NCBI GenBank assembly: GCA_036008465.1
Contig: DASYNP010000131.1
Location: forward strand, 13,328-77,327
DNA from: DASPSM01 sp036008465
GTDB taxonomy: Bacteria; Planctomycetota; Planctomycetia; Planctomycetales; Planctomycetaceae
Reading direction: 5' to 3'
Length of the DNA: 64,000 nucleotides
A program made the translations under genes and the position numbers. The stretch's first letter is position 1. Each line of letters opens with the position of its first letter. Below are positions 8,821-16,371 of the stretch, piece by piece. The notes under the pieces were generated by a model. That model saw only the letters and a list, made by a program, of their open reading frames with translations. It searched no databases and was not told where the DNA came from.

Positions 8821-9192
8821 GTGGCTAAGAAACTGTATGTTGGAAATCTGTCCTACGACACAAGCGACAGCAAACTCCAAGAAATGTTCGAAGAATACGG
8901 CGCGGTCCAGTCGGCGCAGGTGATCATGGATCGAGATACGGGACGGTCGAAAGGCTTCGGCTTTGTCGAAATGAGCAGTGATCAAGAGGCTCAGGCCGCG
9001 ATCAACGGTCTCAACGGCAAGGAAGCTGGCGGTCGATCGCTGACCGTCAACGAGGCCCGACCGCGAGAAGATCGGGGCGGAAGCCGAGGCGGTTACGGCG
9101 GCGGCGGCGGACGCTCCGGTGGCGGCGGCGGTGGTGGTGGACGCTCTGGCGGCGGTGGCGGGCGAGGCGGCTACGGAGGGGGACGCTACTAA
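8821..9192 (+). CDS. RRM RNA-binding protein with glycine-rich tail
   Basis: 123 residues. One RNA recognition motif fills residues 2-80 with RNP2 (LYVGNL) and RNP1 (KGFGFVEM). The tail (about 85-123) is almost purely Gly with Arg, Ser and Tyr (RGGYGG-type). This is the layout of cold-inducible Rbp proteins of cyanobacteria and of glycine-rich RNA-binding proteins. It should bind single-stranded RNA in the cytoplasm. GTG at 8821 is chosen because GAGGAGG ends five bases upstream and the RRM begins immediately. A single-gene unit closed by a strong terminator. Confidence 0.93.
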   Translation: MAKKLYVGNLSYDTSDSKLQEMFEEYGAVQSAQVIMDRDTGRSKGFGFVEMSSDQEAQAAINGLNGKEAGGRSLTVNEARPREDRGGSRGGYGGGGGRSGGGGGGGGRSGGGGGRGGYGGGRY

Positions 9193-9215
9193 CAATTGCT
9201 GCGTTCAATCAGGTG

Positions 9216-9259
9216 CGCCCTTCCCATGGGACTTGAGTGGGAAGGGCGACCTTTTGTTT
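9216..9259 (+). terminator. Rho-independent terminator of the RRM gene
   Basis: An 11-bp perfect stem (9216-9226 with 9238-9248, CGCCCTTCCCA paired with TGGGAAGGGCG), an 11-base loop, then a T-rich run TTTTGTTT at 9252-9259. Confidence 0.85.
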
Positions 9260-9309
9260 CGCGCAGTGGCGCAGCGATCTGCGCGGCGGCGCTTCACCAA
9301 CGAAGCGCT

Positions 9310-9648
9310 TCAAGCCGCCTTGATCTTGGCCACTCGACCGAGCATATATCCAAGTTCGTCGCCGTCGAGCCCCGCGGCCTCTGCGATTCCATGGAGGTTG
9401 CGGATCAAGCCGGATTCGGCGCAGCGAAATGCCTTAAAGGTTGCTGCCCCGACGATTCGACCCAAGAGCCGGTGATCAGGCGTGATTCGCAGTTCTTGGA
9501 TGCTGGGCGTCGTCCAATCTTCTTCCAGCAGGCTGGCCAGAATTGCCATAAACATGTTGCTTGTCTTGACCGACCGCAGTTTGCGAACGCAATCGCGGCG
9601 GATGAATTCGTTCGCTCGGATCGGGCGTGGATGACGGTCGGACGCCAT
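9310..9648 (-). CDS. Unknown protein
   Basis: 112 residues from the ATG at 9648, chosen because AGGA lies upstream at good spacing. No family recognised. The sequence is soluble and mixed in charge, with a helical middle (NMFMAILASLLEED) and a C-terminal AEAAGLDGDELGYMLGRVAKIKAA that looks helical. It lies alone between two genes on the other strand. The opposite strand is also open here, but without protein-like composition. Confidence 0.55.
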   Translation of the reverse strand: MASDRHPRPIRANEFIRRDCVRKLRSVKTSNMFMAILASLLEEDWTTPSIQELRITPDHRLLGRIVGAATFKAFRCAESGLIRNLHGIAEAAGLDGDELGYMLGRVAKIKAA

Positions 9649-9851
9649 GCGGTTTGTCCTCACGTTGTGAGACGGGTGAGTCGTCATTGTATCAGACAGG
9701 ACGCTCGCGTATCAGGGAGACGCGGTCGCGAGCGTCGCACATTCGATGTTCTGTTGGTAAAACGCGTCGCAATACATAGAATCAACGTGCGGTGGATAAC
9801 CCCGAGCGTCGGGGGAAACACCGCAAACTCTTGTTAAAGGATTTGGATAGA

Positions 9852-10049
9852 ATGCCCCAGGGCACGATCAAGAAAAAGACGGACAAAGGCTTCGGGTTCA
9901 TTACGACCGAAAACGGCACAGATTTGTTCTTTCATTCCTCCAACGTCGACGGATCGGGCTATGAGGGGCTCCGAGAGGGGCAGAAGGTCTCGTATACCGA
10001 GGGCCGCGGACCCAAGGGCCCGCGTGCCGAAAACGTCAGGGCGATCTAA
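9852..10049 (+). CDS. Cold-shock domain protein, CspA family
   Basis: 65 residues, the normal length of a single cold-shock domain. Both nucleic-acid-binding motifs are present: RNP1 (KGFGFI) and RNP2 (DLFFHSS), with the PKGPRAENVR end typical of the family. It acts as an RNA chaperone or single-strand nucleic-acid binder. Start at the ATG at 9852, where the domain begins; AAAGG is 11-12 bases upstream. A start at 9792 would add 20 non-homologous residues. Ends at a strong terminator. Confidence 0.95.
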   Translation: MPQGTIKKKTDKGFGFITTENGTDLFFHSSNVDGSGYEGLREGQKVSYTEGRGPKGPRAENVRAI

Positions 10050-10071
10050 GCTGACAAAGCCAGTCGACCAG

Positions 10072-10100
10072 AAAGCCGGCGAGACTCGTCGGCTTTTTTT
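10072..10100 (+). terminator. Rho-independent terminator of the csp gene
   Basis: The stem AAAGCCGGCGAG / CTCGTCGGCTTT (one G-U pair) closes to a short loop and is followed by a run of Ts ending near 10100. Confidence 0.85.
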
Positions 10101-10127
10101 ATTTCATCGCAATGACGGCCGCCCATC

Positions 10128-10664
10128 ATGACGCGTTCGCGTAAGGGCTCTATCCGCGGGGAACCGCTTTATTTTGCGCCGATCAATCTTGGCGAGCACG
10201 CTGACCTGTGCGTGCGGTTTCGCCTGGATTCCTATGTTTGCAGCTTCGGTTCTTCCGCCAGATTCTATGCGGACAACACCACTGACCAGGGATATGTCGA
10301 TTGGCTTCGCAGCAGGATGCGCGACTTGCCGGGAAGCTGCGTCCACCTTTGGCGGGGCATTGAAATCATTGGGCAGTTGGAAATGGGTCGGTCGGGGGAG
10401 AACTCCCGAATCGGCTACGTCAACCTGTGCTACCTCGTTCCCGACGCCCGCGGCAGCGGGGTGAGCAGCCGACTCGACGAGTACCTCTGTGAGTTTCACG
10501 CGAGATTGGGCCTCGAGCGGGCTTACTTAAATGTGAGCCCCTCGAACGATCGAGCCATTCGGTTTTACGAGAAATACTGCTGGAAAAATCGCGGCGACGA
10601 CCCTCGATATGCCGAGCTCTTGCTCTTTGAGAAAACGTTCACACCGGCTCAATGCGCGCGATGA
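10128..10664 (+). CDS. GNAT-family N-acetyltransferase
   Basis: 178 residues. The acetyl-CoA-binding region of the GNAT fold is visible as LCYLVPDARGSGVSSRLDEYL (motif A, Q/RxxGxG/A-like). It is followed by GLERAYLNVSPSNDRAIRFYEKYCW, the usual motif B with the NxxAxxFYxK signature. Substrate unknown; this could be a protein, an antibiotic or a small amine. ATG at 10128 follows the csp terminator, so it has its own promoter. Confidence 0.85.
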   Translation: MTRSRKGSIRGEPLYFAPINLGEHADLCVRFRLDSYVCSFGSSARFYADNTTDQGYVDWLRSRMRDLPGSCVHLWRGIEIIGQLEMGRSGENSRIGYVNLCYLVPDARGSGVSSRLDEYLCEFHARLGLERAYLNVSPSNDRAIRFYEKYCWKNRGDDPRYAELLLFEKTFTPAQCAR

Positions 10665-10705
10665 CAGTCGGCTGCAGGAACGTCGTTCGCCCGGCGGTGC
10701 CAGTC

Positions 10706-10936
10706 TCAGTCCCAGGCTTCGCCGTCGGCCCGCTCAATCGAAAACTCGATTCCGGCTGCCTCGAACACCGGCGGCATCGTCGCAATTGCGCCTCGGGCAT
10801 CGCCGGCGTTTGGAAAGATGTCGGCGCGGCAGCGAGTCGAGAGAGAGCGAATACCGTCCATCTCAGACGGAGTGACCCACGTAATGACGCCCGACGTTGA
10901 AAGTGCTTTGACGATGTAGAGCATGCTGTCCAGCAT
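10706..10936 (-). CDS. Small protein of unknown function, paralogue of the next gene
   Basis: 76 residues (72 if the ATG at 10924 is used). No known family. It aligns end to end with the protein at 11018-11242: both share VKA..S.(S/T)G, a conserved W and P, R.....R..A..F, D(A)..AI...P..FE.A and a final F(S/T)(I/V)E. I count 21 identities over about 65 aligned positions. A tandem duplication that has diverged, both copies open, suggests both are real proteins. Function unknown. Confidence 0.55.
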   Translation of the reverse strand: MLDSMLYIVKALSTSGVITWVTPSEMDGIRSLSTRCRADIFPNAGDARGAIATMPPVFEAAGIEFSIERADGEAWD

Positions 10937-11017
10937 AGCAACATCAAGCGCGCGTTCCGGCAGATTCCGTCCAAATCGTTACGATTGCGGCAGATTGCGC
11001 AAACACGCGAGACTCGC

Positions 11018-11242
11018 TCATTCGGCCGCTTCGACTGTGAAGGCGAAGTTCGCGCGCTCGAATGCTTGCGGCAATTTGCCGATTGCGGCATGCGCGTCGG
11101 CCTGCGTGCAAAACGTTTCCGCCTCCTTGCGAGGCCCGAATCCGCGATACTCGGCCAATCGCGCAGGACAAATCCAGAGAACGAGTCCTGTCGCGCTCGC
11201 CGCTTTGATGACGAAGCGCGATGAAGAGGTGAACTCGCTCAT
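11018..11242 (-). CDS. Small protein of unknown function, paralogue of the previous gene
   Basis: 74 residues. Upstream member of the tandem pair described at 10706-10936, with 81 bases between them. Predicted mixed alpha/beta, no signal peptide or membrane segment. No obvious strong ribosome binding site. Conservation between the copies is the main support for the reading frame. Confidence 0.55.
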   Translation of the reverse strand: MSEFTSSSRFVIKAASATGLVLWICPARLAEYRGFGPRKEAETFCTQADAHAAIGKLPQAFERANFAFTVEAAE

Positions 11243-11311
11243 GCCGTCATTCTATCGGCGCCTGCCCTGTCTCGTCACGGCAGCGGGTGATGGCTCGAAA
11301 GGTGCCGGCAG

Positions 11312-11743
11312 CTATTCACCGCCCGGGTGTGTGGCCCGCTCACGCTTGATCGCCTCGTCGAGCAGCGCCGTGTCATCGTCGAGCAGCCGCACCAGTTCCG
11401 CGCGCCCCAGGACGGCGGCTTCTTTCCCTCGGGGCATCTTGCCGCCGGCAACCTTGCGCTCTGCGAACGCGATTAATCGGGCGACATATGCAAAAACGCC
11501 CGTCAGGATCGTTTCGGCGTGAGCAGCCTTCCTCCGGTCCGACAACTCGTCACGGGGGCTGTCTCGGAGTTGTTTGAGATGCCAGATCGATGCGCGCAGG
11601 AACTCTTCGTAGGCGAGAAGTTGTTCGCTCGATTCGTCGTCCATCCGGCCGTGTGCGGCCGACCAGGCGGTGAAGACTTCGCACCACATTTCGATCGGTG
11701 CAGTCTGAAACTCGTGGTCGGTCAGGCCGACGAAGATTGTCAT
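11312..11743 (-). CDS. Unknown acidic helical protein
   Basis: 143 residues from the ATG at 11743; a longer start at 11821 is possible and neither has a strong ribosome binding site. No family recognised. The sequence has long helices (EQLLAYEEFLRASIWHLKQL, then AHAETILTGVFAYVARLIAFAE) and ends in an acidic/basic helix. It follows 46 bases after the gene at 11869-12222 on the same strand, so the two may be cotranscribed. Confidence 0.5.
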   Translation of the reverse strand: MTIFVGLTDHEFQTAPIEMWCEVFTAWSAAHGRMDDESSEQLLAYEEFLRASIWHLKQLRDSPRDELSDRRKAAHAETILTGVFAYVARLIAFAERKVAGGKMPRGKEAAVLGRAELVRLLDDDTALLDEAIKRERATHPGGE

Positions 11744-11868
11744 GAGGTCGAGGGTCGAGTGAATCGGAAATCTCCTGAAAGGGCCACAAACACTCGCCGA
11801 GCGTTGGGCGAATTCACTCACACCTCTGAAATTGCGCGACGGGTGACGATCGGGCCTTCAATCTCGAC

Positions 11869-12222
11869 TCAACCTTGTCCGCCGATTTCAATCTCGAAGG
11901 CGGTTTCGACATTCAGGTGATCGACGAGATCGGGATCATTGCTGCTGGCTCCGTACGAGTTCTTGGCGATGTCGAACATCTTTTTGGCATCGTCAAGACC
12001 GAGGATCTGGTTGGCAATCATTCCGCCCTGGATGAAGCCAATCCAACGATGCACCTTCGTCATCGGCCAGCTCTCCGCCTGCAGCTCGATCTGTGCGCAC
12101 ATCCACAATAGATGTTTGGGCCGAAGCGCGGCGGGAAGAGTTATGACGGCGTGGGCCGACTTTTCGATCATCTCCCGGCATTTGGCGACCATCGCCAAAG
12201 TCAAAAGCTCGGATTGATTCAT
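11869..12222 (-). CDS. Unknown helical protein
   Basis: 117 residues from the ATG at 12222, chosen because GGGGAGA lies about nine bases upstream. No named family. Helical, with a MTKVHRWIGFIQGGMI segment that looks conserved in style, and an acidic C-terminus. The upstream extension to 12357 has low-complexity composition and was not used. First gene of a probable two-gene unit with the gene at 11312. Confidence 0.6.
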   Translation of the reverse strand: MNQSELLTLAMVAKCREMIEKSAHAVITLPAALRPKHLLWMCAQIELQAESWPMTKVHRWIGFIQGGMIANQILGLDDAKKMFDIAKNSYGASSNDPDLVDHLNVETAFEIEIGGQG

Positions 12223-12561
12223 GCGATTTGTCTCCCCAGGTCGAGCAAGTTCAGACGCATCCTGCGGACTCGAGCACAAACCAGGGCTCGCATTCGCGCC
12301 GATCAAACGCCGCCGTTCATGCTGGCGGTCAGAGCTCATACAAGTCAGCCAGTTCAATCATAGCGATGTCTACCGCGAGCCGTGGCGCAGACTGAGTAAA
12401 AGCCGGTTGAGCGCCTCAGGCGCGTCCGCGACGGCGATCGCTCGACGAGCGGATTCATCGGAGCATTTTTTGCTTGACGAGTGGCTGCGACGACCCGGAA
12501 CACATAGAGTTGCGTTGTCTCGAACGCCGGGGTGGGTTGATCCAACCGCGGAGATAGGACC
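12223..12561. other. Intergenic region between divergent small genes
   Basis: About 340 bases upstream of two divergent genes. Open frames here lack protein-like composition. A TTGACG near 12470 might be a -35 box for the rightward gene, but no good -10 follows. Nothing else seen. Confidence 0.3.
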
Positions 12562-12930
12562 ATGTCGATCAAAAGAGGCGATCGCCTTGTGATGACGATC
12601 AAAGGCGTCAGTGAGCCCGTGGTCGCGCTCTTGGACGAGTTTGACGGGTCGGTGATGGTCCGTCTGCGCGGCGGCGCCACCGGAAAGCGCTCGGTCAAAA
12701 CCCTTCATGCTGACGGGGCGGCGCCTGTCGTTGGGCCCTCGAATGAGATTGCGGACGACCGTGCCGATCTGTCCGCCGTTCACGCAACGTGCCCGGTCTG
12801 CCGCGAAACGAACGTGACGGCGACCGTTGCCAGTGCGGACAGCAATCTGCGAGTCCTGCGAGTGAGGCTCGTCTGTTCCAATTCCCACGAATGGGAGGTG
12901 GAACTTCCGCAACCCCCGCGGACTTCTTAG
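12562..12930 (+). CDS. Unknown small protein with CPVC motif
   Basis: 122 residues. The N-terminal half (about 1-50) looks like a small beta-barrel (KRGDRLVMTIKGVSEPVVALL, GSVMVRLRGG). The C-terminal half has CPVCRETN and later CSNSHEWEVEL, which could form a zinc-ribbon-like site although only three Cys and one His are present. GGAG/AGGA precede the ATG. No family recognised; function unknown. Confidence 0.55.
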   Translation: MSIKRGDRLVMTIKGVSEPVVALLDEFDGSVMVRLRGGATGKRSVKTLHADGAAPVVGPSNEIADDRADLSAVHATCPVCRETNVTATVASADSNLRVLRVRLVCSNSHEWEVELPQPPRTS

Positions 12931-12977
12931 GTGGTGCTCGCGGGGTCGGAAAGCCTGTGATCGACGTCGGCTTGCGA

Positions 12978-13151
12978 TCAGCGCTCAAACGACTGATCGG
13001 GCCCGCGTGTGTCGGGACTTTCTGTGACGGGACTCTCCGTCACCGATGGGGCCGCTTTTCTTTCGGCACGCTTGGCACGTTTGTCTTCGGCCTTGCGGCG
13101 CTTGTCATTTTCCCGTTGACGTTTGGCAACTGTGTTTCGTTGTTTGGCAAT
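12978..13151 (-). CDS. Basic 57-residue protein with ATT start, or readthrough tail of the helicase
   Basis: The frame begins right after the helicase TGA (13157-13155) as CTT ATT GCC AAA and runs to a TGA at 12978. The product would be (M)AKQRNTVAKRQREN followed by a Lys/Arg/Glu/Ala-rich helix and a Ser/Thr/Pro-rich tail. From memory, small proteins starting MAK.R.T.AKRQRE occur in several bacterial phyla, which would place the start at the ATT (13151-13149). No ATG, GTG or TTG exists in frame. AAAGGTG lies about ten bases before the ATT. The same frame as the helicase leaves stop readthrough as an alternative. Either way this stretch codes for protein-like sequence that a standard gene finder would miss. 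Confidence 0.5.
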   Translation of the reverse strand: MAKQRNTVAKRQRENDKRRKAEDKRAKRAERKAAPSVTESPVTESPDTRGPDQSFER

Positions 13152-13154
13152 AAG

Positions 13155-14546
13155 TCACACACCTTTCGATTTGAGCCCAATCGTTCGCCGGCGTCGACGT
13201 GACGAGCGCCATTTGTTCCGCACGGCTTTGCCCGATGGGCGTTGACCATTCGTTGCGGGAGCACCGACCTTCCGGCCGCCAAAGTTCCGGCCGACGCTGG
13301 TAGCTTCTGAGAAACGTCGCGGGGCGCGTTCGTCCGCATCAGATTCGCGCGGCGCGGGTGCCGGCTTTTGCAGAGCGGGCCGGCTGCTTCGCGTGGAATG
13401 TTCCGGCTGCGAGGGGGTCGGCAACGATCCGACGACCGACAGCTTCCTGCGAATCAATCGCTCAATCGCGTTCAACATTCGGCGTTCGTCGGAATCGCAC
13501 AGCGACACCGCCGCCCCGGAGGCGCCGGCTCGTCCCGTGCGGCCAATTCGATGCACGTACGTTTCGGGCTCAGTCGGAAGATCATAGTTGAAGACATGCG
13601 AAATGCCTTCCACATCGATCCCGCGAGCCGCGATGTCGGTCGCGACCAGCACTCTCGTTCGGCGCGACTTGAAGTTTGTGAGCGCGCGCTGGCGAGCCGA
13701 CTGGGATTTGTTGCCGTGAATCGCCTCGGCCCGCACTCCTGAAAGGAAGAGCTGCCTGACGACGCGATCGGCGCCCCGTTTCGTGCGCGTGAAGACGAGG
13801 GCCCGCTCGACGCTGTGCGCATCCAAGAGCTTCGCGAGTTTCTTGGGTTTGTCGTGGCGCGAGACATGGTGCACCGACTGGTCAATCAGATCGGTCGTGG
13901 CCCTGACCGGCTCGATCTCGACGCGCACGGGGTCTCGCAGCAGCGACCTGGCCAGGCCGACGATCGGTTCCGGCATCGTCGCGGAGAGTAAGATCGTCTG
14001 CCGCCGGGCGGGCAGCTTGGCAACAATCCGACGGATAGGAGGGAGAAATCCCATGTCGAGCATACGATCGGCTTCATCGAGGACGAAGATCTCCACGCCG
14101 CTCAGATCGACGAAGCCTTGCTCCATCAAGTCGATGAGTCGCCCGGGTGTGGCGACAAGCACGTCCACGCCTTGGCGAAGCGCGCGAGTCTGAGTGCCTT
14201 GTCCCACTCCTCCGTAAATTGTTGCGAAGCTCAAATCGGTATGGCGTCCATAGGCGCGGAAATTGTCGCCCACCTGGGAAGCCAACTCGCGGGTCGGTGT
14301 GAGAACCAGTGTGCGGATCAGGGGGCGACGTCCTTGGCCCCGCGGCGCCGCGTGCATCAGCCGATGCAAAACGGGCAGGGCGAACGCGGCCGTTTTTCCG
14401 GTCCCCGTCTGAGCGCTGCCCAACAGGTCTCGCCCCGCAAGCAGCACGGGAATGGCCTGTAATTGGATGGGGGTCGCGGTCGCATAGCCTTCGGCGGCGA
14501 CGGCGCGAAGAAGGAGCTCGGAGAGTCCGAGTTCACGAAAAGACAT
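13155..14546 (-). CDS. DEAD-box ATP-dependent RNA helicase, RhlE-like
   Basis: 463 residues. All helicase motifs are visible: Q-motif region (FRELGLSELLLRAV, TPIQLQAIP), Walker A AQTGTGKT at 45-52, PTRELA, DEAD, SAT, and HRIGRTGR in the second RecA domain. After about residue 375 comes a basic, Arg/Ser/Pro-rich tail ending in GLKSKGV, typical for RNA binding. It should unwind short RNA duplexes in ribosome assembly or mRNA turnover; RhlE/CsdA-type helicases are often needed in the cold. The 300-base leader contains a hairpin (14614-14640). Confidence 0.95.
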   Translation of the reverse strand: MSFRELGLSELLLRAVAAEGYATATPIQLQAIPVLLAGRDLLGSAQTGTGKTAAFALPVLHRLMHAAPRGQGRRPLIRTLVLTPTRELASQVGDNFRAYGRHTDLSFATIYGGVGQGTQTRALRQGVDVLVATPGRLIDLMEQGFVDLSGVEIFVLDEADRMLDMGFLPPIRRIVAKLPARRQTILLSATMPEPIVGLARSLLRDPVRVEIEPVRATTDLIDQSVHHVSRHDKPKKLAKLLDAHSVERALVFTRTKRGADRVVRQLFLSGVRAEAIHGNKSQSARQRALTNFKSRRTRVLVATDIAARGIDVEGISHVFNYDLPTEPETYVHRIGRTGRAGASGAAVSLCDSDERRMLNAIERLIRRKLSVVGSLPTPSQPEHSTRSSRPALQKPAPAPRESDADERAPRRFSEATSVGRNFGGRKVGAPATNGQRPSGKAVRNKWRSSRRRRRTIGLKSKGV

Positions 14547-14613
14547 TCGAGAGTCCTACGGCAAGAGAATCGCAGGACCAAACGCCAGAAACGCGCGTTG
14601 CATTCCGAAAGAA

Positions 14614-14640
14614 CCCTTGGACCTGTCAGTGATCCAAGGG
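14614..14640 (-). other. Hairpin in the leader of the helicase gene
   Basis: CCCTTGGA (14614-14621) pairs perfectly with TCCAAGGG (14633-14640) across an 11-base loop. On the helicase strand it is followed by TTCTTTC. It could be an attenuator or mRNA-stability element; no U-run of terminator quality is present. Confidence 0.35.
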
Positions 14641-14770
14641 GCAACGGCCGAGTGGAAGCACTGGTCGGACTATAGCATTCCTGGGTGCGAAGTCAAAGCG
14701 CAGCTGCGCCGGCCGATGAGCGCCGACTACGCAGTTTCCCGCGTTGGGCTTGTTCGACCGTGGTTTTTGA

Positions 14771-14816
14771 GATACAATTCTTGCAGATACAAAACTTGTA
14801 CTTCCAACAATTGGAA
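14771..14816 (+). promoter_or_regulatory. Direct repeats and dyad in the divergent helicase / 14855 region
   Basis: Two direct repeats GATACAANNCTTG (14771-14783 and 14786-14798) have a 15-base period, followed by the dyad TTCCAA-CAA-TTGGAA (14802-14816). They sit 40-85 bases before the ATG at 14855. The arrangement looks like a regulator binding region; no regulator can be named. Confidence 0.4.
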
Positions 14817-14854
14817 CCTGTGTGGGCGGTCCCCGAAATCGAGGAGTGCTGAAG

Positions 14855-15466
14855 ATGCCTGATGTTCGGATTACGCGGAAGGATTTTCTGGAAGACCGAC
14901 AAGGACGAACGTTTGCCGACGTTCTTAACGACGCGGACCAGCCCTTCGATCACGTGCTCGAATTCTTCAACGACCAGGACCACCAGCGACGGATGGAGGA
15001 GTCGGAGATTCACCACGACCGTCCGGCCCTGGCCGGGGTCGTGCGCGAACTCGAATCGCTCCAGCCGGTGGACCAATTCCTCGCCAAGCAGCATCCTCGA
15101 CGGACAAAGCGCCTGCGGCAGGTTGTCGGTGTGATCGTGCGGATGGTCATGGAAGCGCGCGGCTGGAAAAAGACCGGCCGCAAAGGGTCGCTTGGTGTCC
15201 GAGCCACGGTTTCCGGTTCGACCAGCCGGCCGGGCACCTACCACAACACCGGCGGACTGGCATTCTGGTTTCTCCGCGCGGAGCGCTATGAGCGCAAGGT
15301 CGGAATGCCGTTCCGGTCGGTGCGGCAGCGCCGACGCTCGCACGACGGAGACGCAACTCTCACTAAGGATCAGCGGCAAAAAAAGTCGGGTGACGCCGCG
15401 CGTAGCAACGGAAAGCCTTCATCGCGGGACGACGCAGGGTCGCTTCGCAAAAAGGGTATTCGATGA
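14855..15466 (+). CDS. Unknown charged protein
   Basis: 203 residues from the ATG at 14855, chosen for GAGGAG nine bases upstream. No family recognised. The N-terminal half is acidic and helical (VLNDADQPFDHVLEFFNDQDHQRR), the middle has a basic helix (RTKRLRQVVGVIVRMVMEARGW), and the C-terminal 60 residues are Arg/Lys/Ser-rich and probably disordered. Its stop overlaps the next ATG (ATGA), so the two proteins are probably translationally coupled. Confidence 0.6.
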   Translation: MPDVRITRKDFLEDRQGRTFADVLNDADQPFDHVLEFFNDQDHQRRMEESEIHHDRPALAGVVRELESLQPVDQFLAKQHPRRTKRLRQVVGVIVRMVMEARGWKKTGRKGSLGVRATVSGSTSRPGTYHNTGGLAFWFLRAERYERKVGMPFRSVRQRRRSHDGDATLTKDQRQKKSGDAARSNGKPSSRDDAGSLRKKGIR

Positions 15467-15720
15467 GGCCGTTTCGGGTCTGGATTCGCCCCAATGGCGA
15501 TTTCTGTCACGTGCGAGTCGACAGTAAGGCGAACGCGCAAAGACTGCTCCACGGCCTCAGCGAGTCATTTGTTTTCAAAACGTTCGAGCCGTTCACCGAG
15601 GAGGCAGGATCCTGCTGCTGCAGTTTTCTTGTTCCCTATAATCCGCCGCTGTCGCGTTCGTCATTCGTCAAGTTGCTCGTAACGATTCCCGATGTTCGGC
15701 TGATGTCCGAGCCCGCTTAG
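15463..15720 (+). CDS. Unknown small protein coupled to the previous gene
   Basis: 85 residues, start overlapping the upstream stop by ATGA. No family recognised. It has a CCC cluster (AGSCCCSFLVPY) in the middle and looks like a compact alpha/beta domain. Possibly a partner of the upstream protein, on the basis of coupling only. Confidence 0.5.
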   Translation: MRPFRVWIRPNGDFCHVRVDSKANAQRLLHGLSESFVFKTFEPFTEEAGSCCCSFLVPYNPPLSRSSFVKLLVTIPDVRLMSEPA

Positions 15721-15755
15721 CGCGGCGTCTCTTAGCCACGGCGGGTGCCTGCAAA

Positions 15756-15845
15756 ATGAGGAACTGGATCCAGGCGATTTGCCTGATTGTTCTGAGAGTC
15801 TTGGCCGAGCCATTTCGCCTATTCTGGAAGGCCCTATTGCGTTGA
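15756..15845 (+). CDS. Candidate 29-residue amphipathic peptide
   Basis: ATG at 15756 opens a 29-codon frame giving MRNWIQAICLIVLRVLAEPF followed by RLFWKALLR. It is strongly hydrophobic with regularly spaced Arg/Lys, able to form a single amphipathic or membrane helix, similar in style and length to type I toxin peptides such as TisB. There is no clear ribosome binding site, and a short frame like this can occur by chance. Low confidence. Confidence 0.25.
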   Translation: MRNWIQAICLIVLRVLAEPFRLFWKALLR

Positions 15846-15870
15846 TTTCAAGCGACGAGCGGTCTGTGCA

Positions 15871-16341
15871 ATGGCGAATGCCCGCTCGTTGGCTTTGAAC
15901 GACGAGCCGTTTCTCTTGTCGACATTTTCCCGGTGGCAAATGGATCAAAAGCGACTGAAGACGCTTTCGGCACTTCTCTTGCGGGAGGCAAAGGCACTCG
16001 TCGCGTCTCGCGACGCGTCGGGCCTGGGCATAACTGACCCTGTCCTGGACTCAGGCAGCCCGCGAGCTCAGACGTTCGGCGACAATTGCGCGGGCGACTC
16101 CGATTACCAGCTCTGGATTCGGCTGCTTCAACTTCATTGCTCGGCGCAAAGGTTCATCGATCAAGGCGAAGCTGCCCGAGCCGGCTTGCAAGAACAAATC
16201 ACCGAGATTGAGAACCTTCTGCGATCAAGGGCGAATCCCAAACAGGGCGACGGGCAAGGATCGAGAAAGTCGGCCGTTGGGATCGATTCGCGGCAGGCCG
16301 CTGTAGCGGTCGACTCTGCCGCCGGACCGATTGCGACATGA
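15871..16341 (+). CDS. Unknown protein
   Basis: 156 residues (133 from the ATG at 15940). No family recognised. Helical in the first two thirds (QKRLKTLSALLLREAKALVAS, ARAGLQEQITEIENLLRSRA), then a Gly/Ala/Ser-rich tail. About 30 bases separate it from the GlsB-like gene downstream, so cotranscription is possible. Confidence 0.45.
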   Translation: MANARSLALNDEPFLLSTFSRWQMDQKRLKTLSALLLREAKALVASRDASGLGITDPVLDSGSPRAQTFGDNCAGDSDYQLWIRLLQLHCSAQRFIDQGEAARAGLQEQITEIENLLRSRANPKQGDGQGSRKSAVGIDSRQAAVAVDSAAGPIAT

Positions 16342-16371
16342 GCGTGCCACTGGCACGAAGGGGCGACGAAC

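Noticed and set aside
9196..9837. A 213-codon plus-strand frame overlapping a terminator and the 9310-9648 gene
   Set aside because: It would translate the terminator of the RRM gene; composition is not protein-like.
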